In this document: one piece after another, positions 7,486 through 9,032 of the stretch
Layout: the number at the start of each line of letters is the position of its first letter
Position numbering within the stretch: the first letter of the stretch is position 1
Assembly: GCA_014379065.1 (NCBI GenBank)
Contig: JACMMM010000734.1
Location: 1-9,032, forward strand
Direction: 5' to 3'
Length of the DNA: 9,032 nt
Source of the DNA: Saprospiraceae bacterium
GTDB lineage: Bacteria; Bacteroidota; Bacteroidia; Chitinophagales; Saprospiraceae
Notes under the pieces: generated by a model
Told to the model about the DNA's origin: nothing
The model's database searches: none
Seen by the model: only the letters and a program-made list of their open reading frames with translations
Translations under genes and position numbers: made by a program

Positions 7486-9032
7486 TCATAAGGCGGTTAC
7501 GGTGTGTTGGGGCACAGTAGTCAAAATACCATGGGCGGCATCAGGGCGAATGATTTTGGGCAATGGGTTTAAACTTCCATCCTTGTAAATCGCGATGCTT
7601 TGGATAAAATCTATGTAATGCAAATCTTCAACGAACCTTTCGATGGCGCTTTCGCGCAGGATTCTTCCGAATTCTGGGGCTGCGTCGGGATTGCCCAGCC
7701 ATGGCGCGATGAAATTGCGCAGGTCTTCAGAAAGTTTCATTTTATAAAATGCTTTGTCAAGGCGTGGCTTGAATTGTACTGAAATGTCAACCTTCAGATG
7801 TTCGTATTGCGGGTTCACCACTTGAAGAAATTTGTGGTCCCCGATGGGTTCATTCAGAAACAAGTTGGCGTGCAGGTTCAAATAGTCGCGTATTTCGTCC
7901 AAATCGCCTTTAGGGAAACGAGGGTTGTCCAGTGAAGTGCCGGCCCGTTTTCGAAGGTCTGGTATCACTGCAATGGTCACGAAACCCGGGGCTAGCTCTG
8001 TAGCAGGTACAATCTTGTACTGAGTATGGTTGATACACTTGGCGGTTGCCACATCGGCGAATTTCGCCAACAGCAAATGCTCATAATCCCAAGCAGTTAT
8101 CGCCCGGTCGCGGTGGCGCAGCCGTTCACTGATGCGCTGGTAAAAAAACAACCCCGCAGTTTCTGCTTCCCGCCCCCAAAATGTTGGGGCAGGTTGTTCA
8201 ATTTTCTTTACCGACGAGCGGCTGATCTCTAATTTTGAAATAGTAGAAGCTGGCTGACCCGCAGCGAGATGAATGGGCTCAAGTCCTTTGTCCAGACGCA
8301 GGCTTGCCTCTATCACTTGTGTGCGCAGGTTGAGCAAGTCAGGAAGCGCAGCAGCGCTCCTGCTTACGCTTTCTACCGCCATTACGTGCAGCCAAAGCAG
8401 CTTGGGCGACAAAATAGTGTTGCCCTCGCTTGAAATGTCAACAGGGATAGCAATCTGGACGGCTCCAGACCGGGTGAAGGAATGCGAACTGTCCAGCAAG
8501 ATATTCAAGGGGGGAAGCGCTGCCCAGTCATTGTGCTTCCTCAAATAAGACCACTGAAGAAGGGGTATATCCTTGTCCGCATTTTTTTCAGAGCCTTCGC
8601 TGGTTTGAACCAGGAGGGAAATGTTGGACTCCGCCTTCAATCCGTCCAAGCCAATAAAAAGGTGACCATCAATACCGGTAATGATGTTGGGGACGTCTTT
8701 CGTTCCAGTGTTGAATTCCGTGAAATCATTAAAAAGGGAAAAGGCGCGGGGCACTGAAGCACCACCTCCCGTTGGAACGAATTTTTCAAAATGTGATTTC
8801 TTTTCAAACCCATCAAATGGGTGCATGTAGTAAAACTCATCAATTTCAGGTTCCATCTCCTGGTCGGAGGAGATGTAATCCAGATTTAAGGAGTTAAACG
8901 TGGGGGTGTAGGGTGGATTGGGGAGGTCGCTGTCTGTAGCAGCAGCCAAGCCAGGGAGTGCTGTGGGCGCTTTGAATACAGCCATTGATTTTCTTGCCAG
9001 CCGCTCTGTAAAAGTACTATGACCAAAGGTTC
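7486..9032 (-). CDS. Baseplate J/gp6-like wedge protein, Afp11/Cis11-like (N-terminus outside window)
   Basis: The frame stays open past the ATG at 8985 to the window edge. The 15 codons before that Met read TFGHSTFTERLARKS, and an FGH segment of this kind is typical of the interior of J-like wedge proteins. The visible 514 codons are therefore the C-terminal part of a larger gene, and 8985 is probably not the start. In fragment numbering, residues about 155-200 form the W-x-Y...W...F-T-x-S-G...I-P beta-sandwich pattern (LLQWSYLRKHNDW, HSFTRSGAVQIAIP) seen in gp6-like baseplate proteins. Residues about 299-335 carry RISERLRHRDRAITAWDYE and KCINH, the helix-turn region before the C-terminal J-like domain. 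The end holds a beta-alpha fold (LKVDISVQFKP; FIAPWLGNP; YIDFI). Known role of the family: wedge subunit of contractile tail baseplates, pairing with the next gene's product. The TGA lies 16 bases from the next start. A prophage baseplate-J gene is the alternative, less likely given the neighbour. Confidence 0.85.
   Translation of the reverse strand, partial: TFGHSTFTERLARKSMAVFKAPTALPGLAAATDSDLPNPPYTPTFNSLNLDYISSDQEMEPEIDEFYYMHPFDGFEKKSHFEKFVPTGGGASVPRAFSLFNDFTEFNTGTKDVPNIITGIDGHLFIGLDGLKAESNISLLVQTSEGSEKNADKDIPLLQWSYLRKHNDWAALPPLNILLDSSHSFTRSGAVQIAIPVDISSEGNTILSPKLLWLHVMAVESVSRSAAALPDLLNLRTQVIEASLRLDKGLEPIHLAAGQPASTISKLEISRSSVKKIEQPAPTFWGREAETAGLFFYQRISERLRHRDRAITAWDYEHLLLAKFADVATAKCINHTQYKIVPATELAPGFVTIAVIPDLRKRAGTSLDNPRFPKGDLDEIRDYLNLHANLFLNEPIGDHKFLQVVNPQYEHLKVDISVQFKPRLDKAFYKMKLSEDLRNFIAPWLGNPDAAPEFGRILRESAIERFVEDLHYIDFIQSIAIYKDGSLNPLPKIIRPDAAHGILTTVPQHTVTAL

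Overview
The window is a three-gene, single-strand (minus) piece of a contractile-injection-system gene cluster. It most resembles the baseplate-and-fibre part of an extracellular contractile injection system (eCIS; the Afp/PVC/MAC/AlgoCIS group). The organism is probably a member of the Bacteroidota. That is an inference from protein style, moderate GC, A-rich leaders without a Shine-Dalgarno sequence, and the very large baseplate protein. No rRNA or other taxonomic marker is present.

Transcription runs from high to low coordinates. (1) 9032-7486 holds the C-terminal 514 codons of a gp6/baseplate-J-like wedge protein (Afp11/Cis11 type); its start lies outside the window. (2) 7469-3186 holds a complete 1427-residue second baseplate wedge protein (Afp12/Cis12 type), 16 bases downstream. 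(3) 3149-1, after a 36-base gap, is a long open frame of at least 1049 residues that runs off the window. It has about 630 residues of repetitive coiled coil, then a short globular motif (GWGIVGGLEI) and at least 360 residues of mixed sequence. It sits where the fibre gene (Afp13 position) sits in Afp/PVC clusters, so a fibre or surface-appendage role is likely but inferred.

The three genes look like one operon: two tiny gaps, same strand, no visible promoter or terminator between them. The two wedge proteins would form the baseplate around the spike. The coiled-coil protein would project from the baseplate and may set target recognition.

The points most worth a second look are the fibre candidate with its tryptophan-anchored degenerate repeats and sharp charge change along the stalk, the cysteine/histidine-rich tail of the baseplate protein, and an AT-rich, Asp-rich segment inside that protein. 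I saw no RNA genes, CRISPR arrays, insertion sequences, attachment sites or toxin genes. Coding sequence fills essentially the whole window, so no gene-free stretch exceeds 36 bases.
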